Part shown: piece after piece, positions 57,020-64,000 of the stretch
Position numbering within the stretch: the first letter of the stretch is position 1
How the letters are laid out: every line of letters begins with the position of its first letter
Assembly (NCBI GenBank): GCA_965224515.1
Contig: OZ245051.1
Span: 372,001-436,000 of the forward strand
From: Sedimenticola_A sp040506425
Lineage (GTDB): Bacteria; Pseudomonadota; Gammaproteobacteria; Chromatiales; Chromatiaceae
Reading direction: 5' to 3'
Length of the DNA stretch: 64,000 nt
The notes under the pieces: model-generated
What the model saw: only the letters and a program-made list of their open reading frames with translations
Databases searched by the model: none
Told to the model about the DNA's origin: nothing
Made by a program: the position numbers and the translations under genes

Positions 57020-57466
57020 TTACCCATCTTCCCAGAGGAAGTCTCGAATCATCTCCGTGGGAAACCCCCTGTACTCAAGAAAGCGTGCCCGCCTGGCTTT
57101 CTCCCTGTAATCGATGGCCGGTGAATCACCGTATTTGCGCCTCGCCGCTTCAGCAAGCAGGCTGCTCCACTCTGCATCCCGCTCGTCCAGCCACTCTTCT
57201 ACCATCTCGCCGGAGACACCCCTCTGCTGAAGTTCCTGGCGTATGCGCAGAGGACCATATCCCTTGCGCTTTCTCGAATCGATGTACTGCTCGACAAACC
57301 GGCTGTCGCTCTGAAGGCTTTGCGCCTCCAGGCCATTGATCACCTGCTCAAGAAGCTCTGCATCACCGGCCCTGGATGCCAGTTTTCGTTTCAACTCAGC
57401 CCTGGTGTGCTCACGGGAGGCGAGCAGGCGTACAGCCGCCTGCTCAATCTCCTGTCTGTCGGACAT
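57020..57466 (-). CDS. recX: Regulatory protein RecX
   Basis: 148 residues. The repeated three-helix modules of RecX are visible, with ASREHTRAELKRKLASR, RKRKGYGPLRIRQELQQRGV and ARRARFLEYRGFPTEMIRDFL as the usual family landmarks. RecX binds in the groove of the RecA filament and limits its activity. It starts 2 bases after the recA stop, so it must be co-transcribed and share the SOS-type promoter. Confidence 0.93.
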   Translation of the reverse strand: MSDRQEIEQAAVRLLASREHTRAELKRKLASRAGDAELLEQVINGLEAQSLQSDSRFVEQYIDSRKRKGYGPLRIRQELQQRGVSGEMVEEWLDERDAEWSSLLAEAARRKYGDSPAIDYREKARRARFLEYRGFPTEMIRDFLWEDG

Positions 57467-57468
57467 GC

Positions 57469-58515
57469 TCAGGCTTCAGCCTCCAGCTCAGCGACTTCCG
57501 CCTTTGCTGCAGTTTCGGTTTCCGGCTTGGGAAATACCGCGTCCCGTACCCTCGTCTCGATCTCTTGGGCGATATCGGGATTCTCCTTGAGAAACTTGCG
57601 CACGTTCTCCTTGCCCTGGCCGATGCGGTCACCGTTGTAGCTGTACCAGGCACCGGATTTATTGACGATCTCCTCCTTTACACCCAGTTCGATAATCTCC
57701 CCCTCGCGGGAGACACCCTCACCGTAGAGGATTTCGAAAAAGGCCTGCTTGAAGGGCGGCGCCACCTTGTTTTTGACCACCTTCACCTTGGTTTCGTTAC
57801 CCACCACCTCATCGCCTCTCTTGATGGCGCCGGTGCGGCGTATGTCCAGGCGAACGGATGAGTAGAACTTGAGGGCGTTGCCGCCGGTGGTGGTCTCAGG
57901 GCTACCGAACATCACGCCGATCTTCATACGGATCTGGTTGATGAAGATCACCACGCAGTTGGAGCGCTTGATATTTGCAGTGAGTTTGCGCAGCGCCTGT
58001 GACATCAGGCGCGCCTGCAGGCCCACATGGGAGTCACCCATATCGCCCTCGATTTCAGCCTTGGGGGTCAGCGCAGCCACCGAATCAACCACAACAACAT
58101 CCACCGCGCCGGAGCGCACCAGCATATCGGTGATCTCCAGGGCCTGCTCACCGGTATCCGGCTGGGAGACCAGCAGTTCATCCATATCCACGCCCAGTTT
58201 CTCGGCGTAGATAGGGTCCAGGGCGTGCTCCGCATCAACGAATGCCGCAGTGCCGCCCGCCTTCTGTGACTCCGCAACAATGTGCAGGGTCAGGGTTGTT
58301 TTACCCGAGGACTCCGGACCGTAGACTTCTACCACCCGCCCCTTGGGCACACCGCCAATACCCAGGGCGATATCCAGACTCAGGGAACCTGTTGAGATAG
58401 TCTCAATGTTGCGGACAGCGCTGGAGTCACCCATGCGCATAACGGAACCTTTGCCGAACTGTTTTTCAATCTGACTGAGCGCTGCTCCAAGAGCCTTCTT
58501 GCGATTCTCGTCCAT
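57469..58515 (-). CDS. recA: Recombinase A
   Basis: 348 residues from the ATG at 58515 (the open frame runs further but RecA starts MDENRKKALGAAL). Walker A is GPESSGKTT, with DSVAALTPKAE (Walker B and L1) and NQIRMKIGVMFGSPETTTGG (L2) following. RecA forms ATP-dependent filaments on single-stranded DNA, drives strand exchange and stimulates LexA self-cleavage. The acidic C-terminal tail is normal. The upstream operator is of GTTC-N7-GTTC form, unusual for a gammaproteobacterium. Followed immediately by recX. Confidence 0.98.
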   Translation of the reverse strand: MDENRKKALGAALSQIEKQFGKGSVMRMGDSSAVRNIETISTGSLSLDIALGIGGVPKGRVVEVYGPESSGKTTLTLHIVAESQKAGGTAAFVDAEHALDPIYAEKLGVDMDELLVSQPDTGEQALEITDMLVRSGAVDVVVVDSVAALTPKAEIEGDMGDSHVGLQARLMSQALRKLTANIKRSNCVVIFINQIRMKIGVMFGSPETTTGGNALKFYSSVRLDIRRTGAIKRGDEVVGNETKVKVVKNKVAPPFKQAFFEILYGEGVSREGEIIELGVKEEIVNKSGAWYSYNGDRIGQGKENVRKFLKENPDIAQEIETRVRDAVFPKPETETAAKAEVAELEAEA

Positions 58516-58560
58516 TTCATCCCCCGATCTTTGGAAAATTGCGGCACATGCTGCCACTGC

Positions 58561-58607
58561 GTTCTCTAATTGTTCTCCATTATGGCACAGCCTGAGGCTC
58601 AAGTCAT
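58561..58607 (-). promoter_or_regulatory. recA promoter with GTTC-N7-GTTC LexA-type operator
   Basis: On the minus strand ATGACT (58602-58607) and CATAAT (58579-58584) form a promoter with a 17-bp spacer. Just downstream, at 58561-58575, lie GTTC and GTTC (plus-strand reading) exactly seven bases apart, so an operator would cover the transcription start. The 16-bp element differs by one base from that at 11906-11921. Confidence 0.78.
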
Positions 58608-59137
58608 GAGTCCAGGGTCCATTTTTTTAGCACCTGGTAGTGAGGCGGCTCCCTGCCACCACGGGAAACCACCAGCGCGAACTCCCCAACCCCCCACTCC
58701 ATGGCCTTTTCAAGGGGGTAGGCATCCACGTGCCGAGCCTTGCGGGCGAGGGTGACATGGGGCGCATAGGGCCTTTTTTCAGGCTCGAATCCGCAAGCCG
58801 TGAGCCGCTCCTGAAGATCCTGAACCAGTTGGGACAACCCTGAAGGCGTATCACGGGGACCACACCAGAGAATTTTGGGACGCTTCCAGTAATCAATATG
58901 ATCCAGGGTCAGCGTGAAAGGCGCGCCGCCAACCCTGTCGGCCGCCTCGATTACACAGTCGTACCGATCCGTTTCCACCATACCGAGAAAGGCCAATGTT
59001 ATATGGAGGTCATCCGGATGAAGTTCGCGCCCACCATGGGCCGGCAGTGACCGGGCAATGCGCAGCAACCCCTGCCGCACCCGGTGATCAGGCCAGATGG
59101 CGAAGAAAAGCCTTTGGGCACCACTCTTGTCAGCCAA
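58604..59137 (-). CDS. thpR: RNA 2',3'-cyclic phosphodiesterase
   Basis: 177 residues. Two HxT motifs of the 2H phosphoesterase family, HITLAF near residue 45 and HVTLARK near 127, line the active site. The enzyme opens 2',3'-cyclic phosphates to 2'-phosphates and was first known as LigT, a 2'-5' RNA ligase. It overlaps the end of the amidohydrolase pncC by 8 bases (shared transcript). Its stop codon lies inside the recA promoter region. Confidence 0.93.
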   Translation of the reverse strand: MADKSGAQRLFFAIWPDHRVRQGLLRIARSLPAHGGRELHPDDLHITLAFLGMVETDRYDCVIEAADRVGGAPFTLTLDHIDYWKRPKILWCGPRDTPSGLSQLVQDLQERLTACGFEPEKRPYAPHVTLARKARHVDAYPLEKAMEWGVGEFALVVSRGGREPPHYQVLKKWTLDS

Positions 59138-59615
59138 TGATTTTCAGCACGCCATTGAGGGCCGAAATCACGGCCTGCCTGCGCACCGCCTCCCGGTCCC
59201 CTGTAAATTGATAGGTAGCGATATCCGATACACCGCCTTCCACGCCCCAGGCGAAGCAGACGGTACCTACGGGCTTCTCTGCCGTACCACCACCAGGACC
59301 GGCTATGCCGCTGACCGCCACCGCCACAGAGGCGCGACTGTTGACCAGGGCACCCCTGACCATCTCCCCGACAGTCTCTTCACTGACTGCACCGTGCTTT
59401 TCAAGGGTGGACCTGGTGACGCCCAGCATCTCCTGCTTCGCTTCGTTGCTGTAGGTGACGAATCCACGATCGAAACAGCCACTGCTGCCGGCAATATCGG
59501 TCATCGCCTTGGCGATCCAGCCACCGGTACAGGACTCGGCAGCAGCCATGACAAGCCCTTTGGCAGCGAGTCGCTCCCCCAATCTTCCGGCAAGTTGTTC
59601 CAGTTCCTGATCCAT
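59130..59615 (-). CDS. pncC: Nicotinamide-nucleotide amidase (CinA C-terminal type)
   Basis: 161 residues, the stand-alone CinA amidase domain without the N-terminal MocF-like part. Landmarks are AAAESCTGGWIAKAMTD with the catalytic Ser, VTYSNEAKQEMLGV, and AVSGIAGPGGGTAEKPVGTV. It deamidates nicotinamide mononucleotide in NAD recycling. Its position between mutS and recA is the normal gammaproteobacterial one. Confidence 0.95.
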   Translation of the reverse strand: MDQELEQLAGRLGERLAAKGLVMAAAESCTGGWIAKAMTDIAGSSGCFDRGFVTYSNEAKQEMLGVTRSTLEKHGAVSEETVGEMVRGALVNSRASVAVAVSGIAGPGGGTAEKPVGTVCFAWGVEGGVSDIATYQFTGDREAVRRQAVISALNGVLKIIG

Positions 59616-59743
59616 GAGGGAAGTATCTGCAAGGAGATACGGGAGTGCAATAAGAAAAGATCGCAGAACCCTGGACCGGGACTGCTGATTTCGATCTCAG
59701 CCTGTGAACAGCTGAAAAGTGGTTCTTTAACGCTGGTGGCAGA

Positions 59744-59923
59744 TTAAACCGCTGAAGCCAGGTTTTCGATTTCCTGGCAACGGTAGGGGCAATCATCGCA
59801 ATGGTCAACGCTGTGTGTCTCGCGATTGCATGGCTCTTTACCGGCTTTTTCTGCTGCTTCCATGCACTCTACTGCTTTGAAGTGATCTTCACTGACCACC
59901 TTATGATTGAGATCCGAGTACAT
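59744..59923 (-). CDS. Small cysteine-rich hypothetical protein
   Basis: 59 residues from an ATG preceded by AGGAA-type sequence. The protein is acidic with five cysteines: ECMEAAEK, then EPCNRE, and a close C-D-D-C-P-Y-R-C cluster near the C-terminus, so a small metal or iron-sulfur site is possible. Not recognised. Lies alone between pncC and the cupin gene. Length and cysteine spacing argue for a real gene, but comparison with relatives is needed. Confidence 0.5.
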   Translation of the reverse strand: MYSDLNHKVVSEDHFKAVECMEAAEKAGKEPCNRETHSVDHCDDCPYRCQEIENLASAV

Positions 59924-60173
59924 TTCCTGTTTTCCTACGCTGCTTGTAAAAATGGTTTAGCGTAGAAAGCAACCTACTCCCGACTTTAGAATGGGTCAAG
60001 GCCCCACCGGGTGATAGTATTTTTTTTCTTATCCTTATCAGGAGTATGTGATCCAGTTCACATCACGCCTGAAGGCTACAGCCAGTCTGACCAACAAACA
60101 AAATTGAGCTACACTGTCCCGCCCGCCGCTTTAAGGCGGTTACCGAAACCCAAAGAGCAAAAAAGACAGAGCC

Positions 60174-60446
60174 ATGCAGATACATTGCGAACGACGCCCA
60201 TCTCCCGCCAAACTTGAAATCCTCGGAGTCTTTGACTGGCCTATCTGGGAGAAAGAGGTCTCGGAGTTCCCCTGGAGCTACGACAAGCAGGAGACCTGCT
60301 ATTTCCTTCGCGGAAAGGTGATTGTCACACCCGATGGCGGTGAGCCGCAGGAGTTCGGACGCGGCGACCTGGTGACCTTTCCCGCCGGCATGAACTGCAC
60401 CTGGAAAGTTCTGCAACCCGTGGAAAAACACTACGCCTTCGGATAA
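60174..60446 (+). CDS. Cupin-domain protein (DUF861 type)
   Basis: 90 residues covering one small cupin barrel. KQETCYFLRGKVIVTPDGGEP and FGRGDLVTFPAGMNCTWKV match the Cupin_3/DUF861 group, which includes ureidoglycine aminohydrolase-like proteins, but the usual metal-binding histidines are largely missing here. Such short members have no assigned activity. It precedes mutS by 21 bases and may be co-transcribed with it. Confidence 0.8.
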   Translation: MQIHCERRPSPAKLEILGVFDWPIWEKEVSEFPWSYDKQETCYFLRGKVIVTPDGGEPQEFGRGDLVTFPAGMNCTWKVLQPVEKHYAFG

Positions 60447-60467
60447 ACCCGCGCCATAACCGCCCCT

Positions 60468-63053
60468 ATGAGTAAAGCGCCAGAGAGCCCAAAGCACACC
60501 CCGATGATGCAGCAGTACCTGCGCATCAAGGCTGATTACCCGCAGATGCTGGTCTTCTACCGCATGGGGGATTTTTACGAACTCTTTTTTGGCGATGCCG
60601 AAAAAGCTGCCAGGCTGCTGGACATCACGCTGACCAAGCGGGGCAAATCCGCAGGACAGCCCATCCCCATGGCGGGAGTCCCCTACCACGCCGCAGAGGG
60701 TTACCTGGCCAAGCTGGTCCGCCAGGGCGAATCCGTCGCCATCTGTGAACAGATAGGCGATCCGGCAACCAGCAAAGGCCCGGTAGAACGCCAGGTGGTA
60801 CGCGTGGTCACCCCAGGCACAGTGACCGACGAGGCCCTGCTGGAGGAGCGCAGGGACAACCTTCTCGCGGCACTGATGGAATCAGATGGACACTTCGGCC
60901 TGGCAACCCTGGACCTCAGCGGCGGCCGCTTCGTGGTCCAGCAGATGAGTTCCGAGGAGGCCCTGGCAGGAGAGCTTGAGCGTCTGCGCCCGGCAGAACT
61001 GCTGCTGACAGAGGATTACCACCTGCCATCCTCTTCACCCCTCCAGTGCGGAATTACCCATAGGCCGGCCTGGCACTTCGATTACGAAACCGCAGAGCGG
61101 CTGCTGACCCGTCAGTTCGGCACCCGGGACCTGGGAGGTTTCGGCTGCACAGACCTGCCTCTTGCCGTGGCCGCTGCTGGCTCTCTCCTGCAATACGTGG
61201 AAGATACACAACGCAGCGCCCTTCCCCACATCCGCGGACTCTCTGTGGAACGTCGGGAAGACGCGATCATCATCGATGCCGCCACCCGCCGTAACCTGGA
61301 GCTGGACCACAGCCTCAGCGGACAACCCCAGCACACCCTGGCCGGCATCCTGGACCGCACCGCCACCCCCATGGGCAGCCGCCTGTTGCGCCGCTGGCTC
61401 AACCGTCCCCTGCGGGACATTCACCAGGTCAGGGAGCGTCACGACGCCATCGGGCACCTGATCGAAAAGCACGCATACCCCGACCTCAAGGACCTGCTCC
61501 AGGAGATTGGCGACATAGAGCGCATTCTGGCCCGCATAGCACTTAAATCAGCCCGCCCGAGAGACCTCGCCACCCTGAGGGACTCGTTGGCTGGACTGCC
61601 CGGCCTGCAACAACAGCTGGGCAGCCTCGATGCCCCGATGCTGAAGTCCCTGTCCGGTGAAATCGGCAACCACCCCGATGTTGTCGACCTGCTGCGCAGC
61701 GCCGTAATTGAGAACCCGCCGATGCTGATCCGCGACGGCGGGGTTCTGGCAGAGGGCTATGACAGCGAACTGGATGAGCTGCGCAGCCTCTCCCAGAACG
61801 CCGACCAGTTCCTGCTCGACCTGGAGAGCAGGGAACGCGAGCGCACCGGCATCGCCACCCTGAAAGTCAGCTACAACAGGGTCCACGGATACTACATCGA
61901 GATCAGCCGATCCCAATCCGACGGGGCACCAGATGATTACGTCAGGCGCCAGACCCTCAAGGGAGCTGAGCGTTTTATCACCCCTGAGCTGAAGAAGTTT
62001 GAAGACCAGGTACTCTCTGCCAAGGAGCGCTCACTGGCCAGGGAGAAACAGCTCTACGATGAGCTGTTGGAGAAACTGCAGCCATCCATATCCGTTCTGC
62101 AGCAGTGCGCCGACGCCCTTGCGGCCCTGGATGTCATCACCAATTTTGCCGAGCGGGCTGAACGGCTTGAACTCAATGCCCCTTCACTTGACGACGAACC
62201 CGGCCTGGATATCACTGACGGTCGCCACCCTGTGGTGGAACAGGTCAGCGACAACCCTTTCGTGGCCAACAGTGTCTGCTTCAACGACCAGCGCCGCATA
62301 CTCATCATCACCGGTCCGAACATGGGTGGTAAGTCCACCTTCATGCGCCAGTGCGCACTGATCGTTCTGCTCGCCTATGCAGGCAGCTTCGTACCGGCGA
62401 CCGCAACCAGAATCGGCCCCGTGGACAGAATCTTCTCTCGCATCGGCGCATCGGACGATCTCGCCGGCGGGCGCTCGACCTTCATGGTGGAGATGGAGGA
62501 GACGGCCAATATCCTGCACAACGCCACCGAACAGAGCCTCGTTCTGATGGATGAGATCGGCCGCGGAACCAGTACCTTTGACGGCCTCTCCCTGGCCTGG
62601 TCCTGCGGTGTTGAGCTGGCCACCAGGATCAGGGCCTACACCCTGTTCGCAACCCACTATTTCGAATTGACCACCCTGCCGGAAGAGTACCCCGGCATCG
62701 CCAATGTTCATCTGGATGCAGTGGAGCATGGCGACAGCATCGTCTTTCTGCATACGGTGCGTGAAGGACCCGCCAACCAGAGCTACGGCCTGCAGGTGGC
62801 AGCACTGGCGGGGGTACCGAAAAGCATTATTGAACGGGCCAGGGTGCGACTGGCGGAACTGGAGCAGTCGGCCCAGCGCCACACCGAACAGCAGGTCAAC
62901 CAGTTATCCCTGTTCGCGCCTGAACCCGCCTCTGCAGCCGGACAGGGTGCTTCGGTAACCGATGAGGCATTGTCTGAGATTGATCCTGACGAGCTGACAC
63001 CGCGCCAGGCACTTGATGAGCTCTACCGGCTCAAGGCGCTGTTGAAAGAGTAG
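60468..63053 (+). CDS. mutS: DNA mismatch repair protein MutS
   Basis: 861 residues. The N-terminal mismatch-recognition domain has FYRMGDFYELFFGDAE with the conserved Phe-Tyr-Glu. The core and clamp helices follow. The ABC-type ATPase has Walker A ITGPNMGGKSTFMRQ, a signature region DDLAGGRSTFMVEMEE and LMDEIGRGTSTFDG (Walker B). The C-terminal tail (about 800-861) includes QLSLFA, a beta-clamp-binding-like peptide. MutS finds base mismatches and recruits MutL. Confidence 0.98.
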   Translation: MSKAPESPKHTPMMQQYLRIKADYPQMLVFYRMGDFYELFFGDAEKAARLLDITLTKRGKSAGQPIPMAGVPYHAAEGYLAKLVRQGESVAICEQIGDPATSKGPVERQVVRVVTPGTVTDEALLEERRDNLLAALMESDGHFGLATLDLSGGRFVVQQMSSEEALAGELERLRPAELLLTEDYHLPSSSPLQCGITHRPAWHFDYETAERLLTRQFGTRDLGGFGCTDLPLAVAAAGSLLQYVEDTQRSALPHIRGLSVERREDAIIIDAATRRNLELDHSLSGQPQHTLAGILDRTATPMGSRLLRRWLNRPLRDIHQVRERHDAIGHLIEKHAYPDLKDLLQEIGDIERILARIALKSARPRDLATLRDSLAGLPGLQQQLGSLDAPMLKSLSGEIGNHPDVVDLLRSAVIENPPMLIRDGGVLAEGYDSELDELRSLSQNADQFLLDLESRERERTGIATLKVSYNRVHGYYIEISRSQSDGAPDDYVRRQTLKGAERFITPELKKFEDQVLSAKERSLAREKQLYDELLEKLQPSISVLQQCADALAALDVITNFAERAERLELNAPSLDDEPGLDITDGRHPVVEQVSDNPFVANSVCFNDQRRILIITGPNMGGKSTFMRQCALIVLLAYAGSFVPATATRIGPVDRIFSRIGASDDLAGGRSTFMVEMEETANILHNATEQSLVLMDEIGRGTSTFDGLSLAWSCGVELATRIRAYTLFATHYFELTTLPEEYPGIANVHLDAVEHGDSIVFLHTVREGPANQSYGLQVAALAGVPKSIIERARVRLAELEQSAQRHTEQQVNQLSLFAPEPASAAGQGASVTDEALSEIDPDELTPRQALDELYRLKALLKE

Positions 63054-63067
63054 CCGGAACAAAAAGA

Positions 63068-63090
63068 AGGGCCGGCTTACAGCCGGCCCT
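63068..63090. terminator. Bidirectional terminator between mutS and the FHA gene
   Basis: The perfect stem AGGGCCGGC / GCCGGCCCT with a TTACA loop is flanked by A-rich sequence on one side and GTTGTCTTC on the other. It can serve both convergent genes. Confidence 0.75.
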
Positions 63091-63097
63091 GTTGTCT

Positions 63098-63754
63098 TCA
63101 ACCGAAGGAGATCTCGGCCAGGTTCTCCCCTACCTCCACCATGTCACCCTCCTGCAGCTGTACACCGCCGGTAACATCGATCTCCTTGTTGTTGATCTTG
63201 GGGTATTGGTCTCCGCCAATATGCAGCAGGTAGAAGCCCTGGGGTCTGCGGGCTATGGCAGCCACGTCACCACCGGGACGACCGATGGTATAGAGGGAGC
63301 GCTTGATCTCGTCGGAGTTGCCCTTTTTGGGACCGCGGAAGAACTTCACTACTGCCGTTTTGGGCGCCAGGTGGCGAGCAACGGCAGGATTGTTGGCAGC
63401 CGCCCTCTTGGGCACCTGGAGTATGACTGTCTTGTCCAGGTCTTCCCCTGCTTCAGAGGATGCCGCCTCTTCCCTCACAAAGCGTAATCTGAACACACCG
63501 AAACTGATCACATCGCCGTGTTTCAGAATATGTTTCTTTACCGGCTTTTCGTTGAGCAGGGTACCGTTGGTACTGCCCAGGTCTTCAACAAAATAGTCTG
63601 AGTAGATCTTTACCAACTGACTGTGATGCCGGCTGACAGAGAGGTCATCCAGGTGCACGTCACACTCTGCTCCTCGACCAATGGAGATCTCCTGTTTTTC
63701 CAGGGCAACCTCGGCAATGACCGTTTCGTCTTTATAAACTACCAGTTTCTCCAT
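63098..63754 (-). CDS. FHA domain protein
   Basis: 218 residues. The N-terminal FHA domain shows IGRGAECDVHLDDLSVSRHHSQL and DLGSTNGTLLNEKPV, the phosphothreonine-binding loops. After a linker the C-terminal half (SLYTIGRPGGDVAAIARRPQGFYLLHIGG) looks like a second, degenerate FHA domain. FHA proteins bind phosphorylated partners of Ser/Thr kinases. The gene downstream of a PP2C phosphatase fits a kinase-phosphatase signalling module. Confidence 0.88.
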   Translation of the reverse strand: MEKLVVYKDETVIAEVALEKQEISIGRGAECDVHLDDLSVSRHHSQLVKIYSDYFVEDLGSTNGTLLNEKPVKKHILKHGDVISFGVFRLRFVREEAASSEAGEDLDKTVILQVPKRAAANNPAVARHLAPKTAVVKFFRGPKKGNSDEIKRSLYTIGRPGGDVAAIARRPQGFYLLHIGGDQYPKINNKEIDVTGGVQLQEGDMVEVGENLAEISFG

Positions 63755-63813
63755 CTCTTATTCCCCAGGCGAAACCATTCAACCTTTTTTACAGCACCGC
63801 TTCTGCAAAACAG

Positions 63814-64000
63814 TCAGCCGATTTGCGGCTGCACCAGAACCAGTGAAACATTATCCAGGCCGCCGTTCTCCAGCGCCATCGCTAACAATTGATCTGTCTT
63901 CGACTCAATACTCTGGTCGGAAGCTGACAAGATCTCTTCCATTACATGATCGTTCACCATGTTACTCAATCCGTCCGAACAGAAGAGAAACAGGTCTCCG
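63814..64000 (-). CDS. PP2C-type protein phosphatase (partial, C-terminal end)
   Basis: Only the last 62 codons are visible; the gene continues beyond the window's right edge. GDLFLFCSDGLSNMV and ALENGGLDNVSLVLV are the usual C-terminal motifs of bacterial PP2C/Stp1-type Ser/Thr phosphatases, with an aspartate metal ligand in each. It lies 59 bases upstream of the FHA gene in the same direction, so the two are probably one operon. Confidence 0.85.
   Translation of the reverse strand, partial: GDLFLFCSDGLSNMVNDHVMEEILSASDQSIESKTDQLLAMALENGGLDNVSLVLVQPQIG

Overview
The window looks like a chromosomal segment of a sulfur-metabolising gammaproteobacterium. The right-hand gene order (mutS, pncC, recA, recX, alaS, lysC, csrA, tRNA-Ser) is a classical gammaproteobacterial arrangement. 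The left end carries a flavocytochrome c sulfide dehydrogenase-type flavoprotein beside a multihaem secreted protein, which fits a Chromatiales-like sulfur oxidiser. The genus cannot be fixed from sequence reading alone.

Layout. (1) 1-7448: a Tat-exported redox cluster, comprising a giant Fn3/cytochrome c/F5-8/PA14 protein (5' end outside the window), a DUF1501 protein and an FccB-like flavoprotein. (2) 7449-9570: a short-repeat zone with MITE-like units and a 189-bp tandem array around a PQQ-type sugar dehydrogenase. (3) 9574-18749: agmatine deiminase, an LpxR-like barrel, a Y-family polymerase plus short SRAP protein, HD-GYP phosphodiesterase, cold-shock protein, rsmE and ypfJ. (4) 19059-43133: a 24-kb genomic island inserted in tRNA-Arg(ACG), bounded by a 48-bp perfect direct repeat. 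(5) 43270-48983: a MinD/FlhG-like ATPase, an HDOD histidine kinase and a response regulator with GGDEF and EAL domains. (6) 48984-64000: a 174-bp tandem array that appears to derive from the tRNA-Ser 3' region, then housekeeping genes (csrA, lysC, alaS, asmA-like, recX, recA, thpR, pncC, mutS) and an FHA/PP2C pair.

The island is a defence island. It carries a 1994-residue STAND NTPase with an N-terminal Cap4/Mrr-like nuclease (Avs-like). It also carries a compact DISARM-like locus: a C5 cytosine methyltransferase and a PD-(D/E)XK endonuclease face an operon of drmE-like, NERD-UvrD helicase, drmA, drmB and vsr genes. No drmC (phospholipase D) gene is present, and a NERD-helicase sits inside the operon. 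This could be a class 2 DISARM variant fused to a restriction-modification-Vsr module. An IS3-family element lies 24 bp upstream of the drmE-like gene and separates it from a small XRE regulator. Integrase, a putative excisionase and the intact tRNA-Arg close the island.

A second notable signal is regulatory. The recA promoter and the promoter of the Y-polymerase/SRAP pair share a nearly identical 16-bp element of the form GTTC-N7-GTTC. This is the LexA box known from Alphaproteobacteria, not the CTGT-N8-ACAG box usual in Gammaproteobacteria. It suggests that the two loci form part of one SOS regulon with an atypical operator.
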